Positions 63,572 through 64,000 of a stretch of DNA of 64,000 nt are shown here, in pieces (within the stretch, counting starts at the first letter, position 1; every line of letters starts with the position of its first letter). Below the pieces are notes generated by a model. It was given only the letters and a program-made list of their open reading frames with translations, did no database searches and had not been told where the DNA came from. Location of the stretch: positions 217,029 through 281,028 of the forward strand of contig NZ_FTNN01000004.1 of NCBI RefSeq assembly GCF_900156405.1, in the 5' to 3' direction. The position numbers were made by a program, and so were the translations under genes. Source of the DNA: Shewanella morhuae (GTDB lineage: Bacteria > Pseudomonadota > Gammaproteobacteria > Enterobacterales > Shewanellaceae).

Positions 63572-64000
63572 CTCCGTACTAGAAATAACTAATAGAAAAG
63601 GAAGTGCTTTAGGTACTGGATTTGTGATAAAACTGGATGATAATGGTGTATTTATAGCTACATGTGGCCATGTTGTAAACAGCTGCAGTGATGAAATATT
63701 AGTAAATGAAAAACCATCAGAAATTATATGCAATAAATATGGAGATGGGCTTGACTTGGCTATCCTATACGTAAAAGGCTTGAAATTACAACCTTTTAAT
63801 TTAGCTTTAGCAGGTAATACACAGGCCAAAGTCATTGGTTACTCTAAAATTATTGGAATTAATAAAAAAGAGACAATACCCAACATATCCGTAAAAAAAG
63901 ATATTGAAATAAACTATATAAAATCAATAAAGCTATATCCTCCAGAGAATATTTGTGAAGGTTATAGTGGTTCCCCTGTAATTTGTGAACTAACAAATAA
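63564..64000 (+). CDS. Trypsin-like serine protease, N-terminal part (cut by window edge)
   Basis: The frame is open for 145 codons from ATG 63564 to the edge and is not stopped. Catalytic triad positions are visible: His36 in TCGHVV, Asp64 in GLDLAIL, and Ser135 in GYSGSP (the G-D-S-G-G-P equivalent). A glycine-rich GTGF precedes, as in trypsin-fold proteases of bacterial effector modules. No signal peptide, so it acts in the cytoplasm. It overlaps the Trypco1 gene. The rest, possibly with fused NTPase or other domains, lies beyond the window. Confidence 0.85.
   Translation, partial: MNNSVLEITNRKGSALGTGFVIKLDDNGVFIATCGHVVNSCSDEILVNEKPSEIICNKYGDGLDLAILYVKGLKLQPFNLALAGNTQAKVIGYSKIIGINKKETIPNISVKKDIEINYIKSIKLYPPENICEGYSGSPVICELTN

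Noticed and set aside
1..64000. tRNA, rRNA or CRISPR arrays
   Set aside because: No cloverleaf-like tRNA with CCA-type ends, rRNA motif or regularly spaced direct repeats was recognised by reading; a computed scan could still find a missed tRNA.

Overview
The window is a chromosomal segment of a gammaproteobacterium that is almost certainly a Shewanella. The protein set points there: NrfA very close in sequence to the Shewanella enzyme, a NarQ/NarP pair divergent from nrfA, ArcA, azurin, many TonB-dependent receptors, and small families largely restricted to Shewanella and Vibrio (DUF3103, DUF3622, DUF3069-like, DUF5610-like). The species cannot be resolved from sequence alone. No rRNA, tRNA, CRISPR array or intact insertion sequence was seen. 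All names come from reading motifs and remembered family sequences; no database search was run.

Layout. 1-5.3 kb: tail of an unknown gene, a maltose/galactoside O-acetyltransferase (maa-like), an M13 lipoprotein metallopeptidase, a predicted exported RelA/SpoT-fold protein, a SUKH protein and an HTH-like protein. 5.3-12.3 kb: an iron-uptake block in which three overlapping membrane genes (DUF3325, DUF3649, PepSY) diverge from a TonB receptor around a candidate Fur box, followed by a second TonB receptor. 12.5-19.5 kb: PH-domain protein, an Nramp-like transporter lacking the usual metal motifs, YehS, malic enzyme MaeA, a PAP2 phosphatase and QueG. 19.6-26.5 kb: metE/metR divergent pair, an HDOD protein, and a btuB-type receptor behind a cobalamin riboswitch. 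26.8-31.6 kb: nucleoside hydrolase plus ribokinase, azurin, a DUF3103 protein and a DUF3622 protein.

31.8-35.6 kb: an fbpABC-type ferric iron ABC operon with a strong Fur box. 35.7-43.6 kb: GST, ferredoxin-NADP reductase, a SixA-like phosphatase joined to a glutamate-synthase-domain flavoprotein, and an Atm1-type ABC exporter. 44-48.6 kb: aroG, glnK-amtB and an isochorismatase-family hydrolase. 48.6-52.8 kb: nitrite ammonification (nrfA) facing its likely regulators narQ-narP. 52.8-59.1 kb: yacL, zntB, a lysine-riboswitch operon (lysC plus an M14/aspartoacylase-family hydrolase) and arcA. 59.2-62.7 kb: dipeptidyl peptidase IV and fbp.

The last 1.2 kb changes character. A structured, hairpin-rich non-coding stretch is followed by AT-rich genes for a Trypco1 (trypsin-co-occurring domain) protein and, overlapping it, a trypsin-fold serine protease cut by the window edge. 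This looks like the left border of a horizontally acquired conflict/defence module and is the best candidate for an unusual system here. Other notable points are a 23-codon leader ORF with a good ribosome-binding site, lying between the lysine riboswitch and lysC and ending in a TAATG overlap; two copies of a ~279-bp MITE-like element; and the secreted RelA/SpoT-fold protein.
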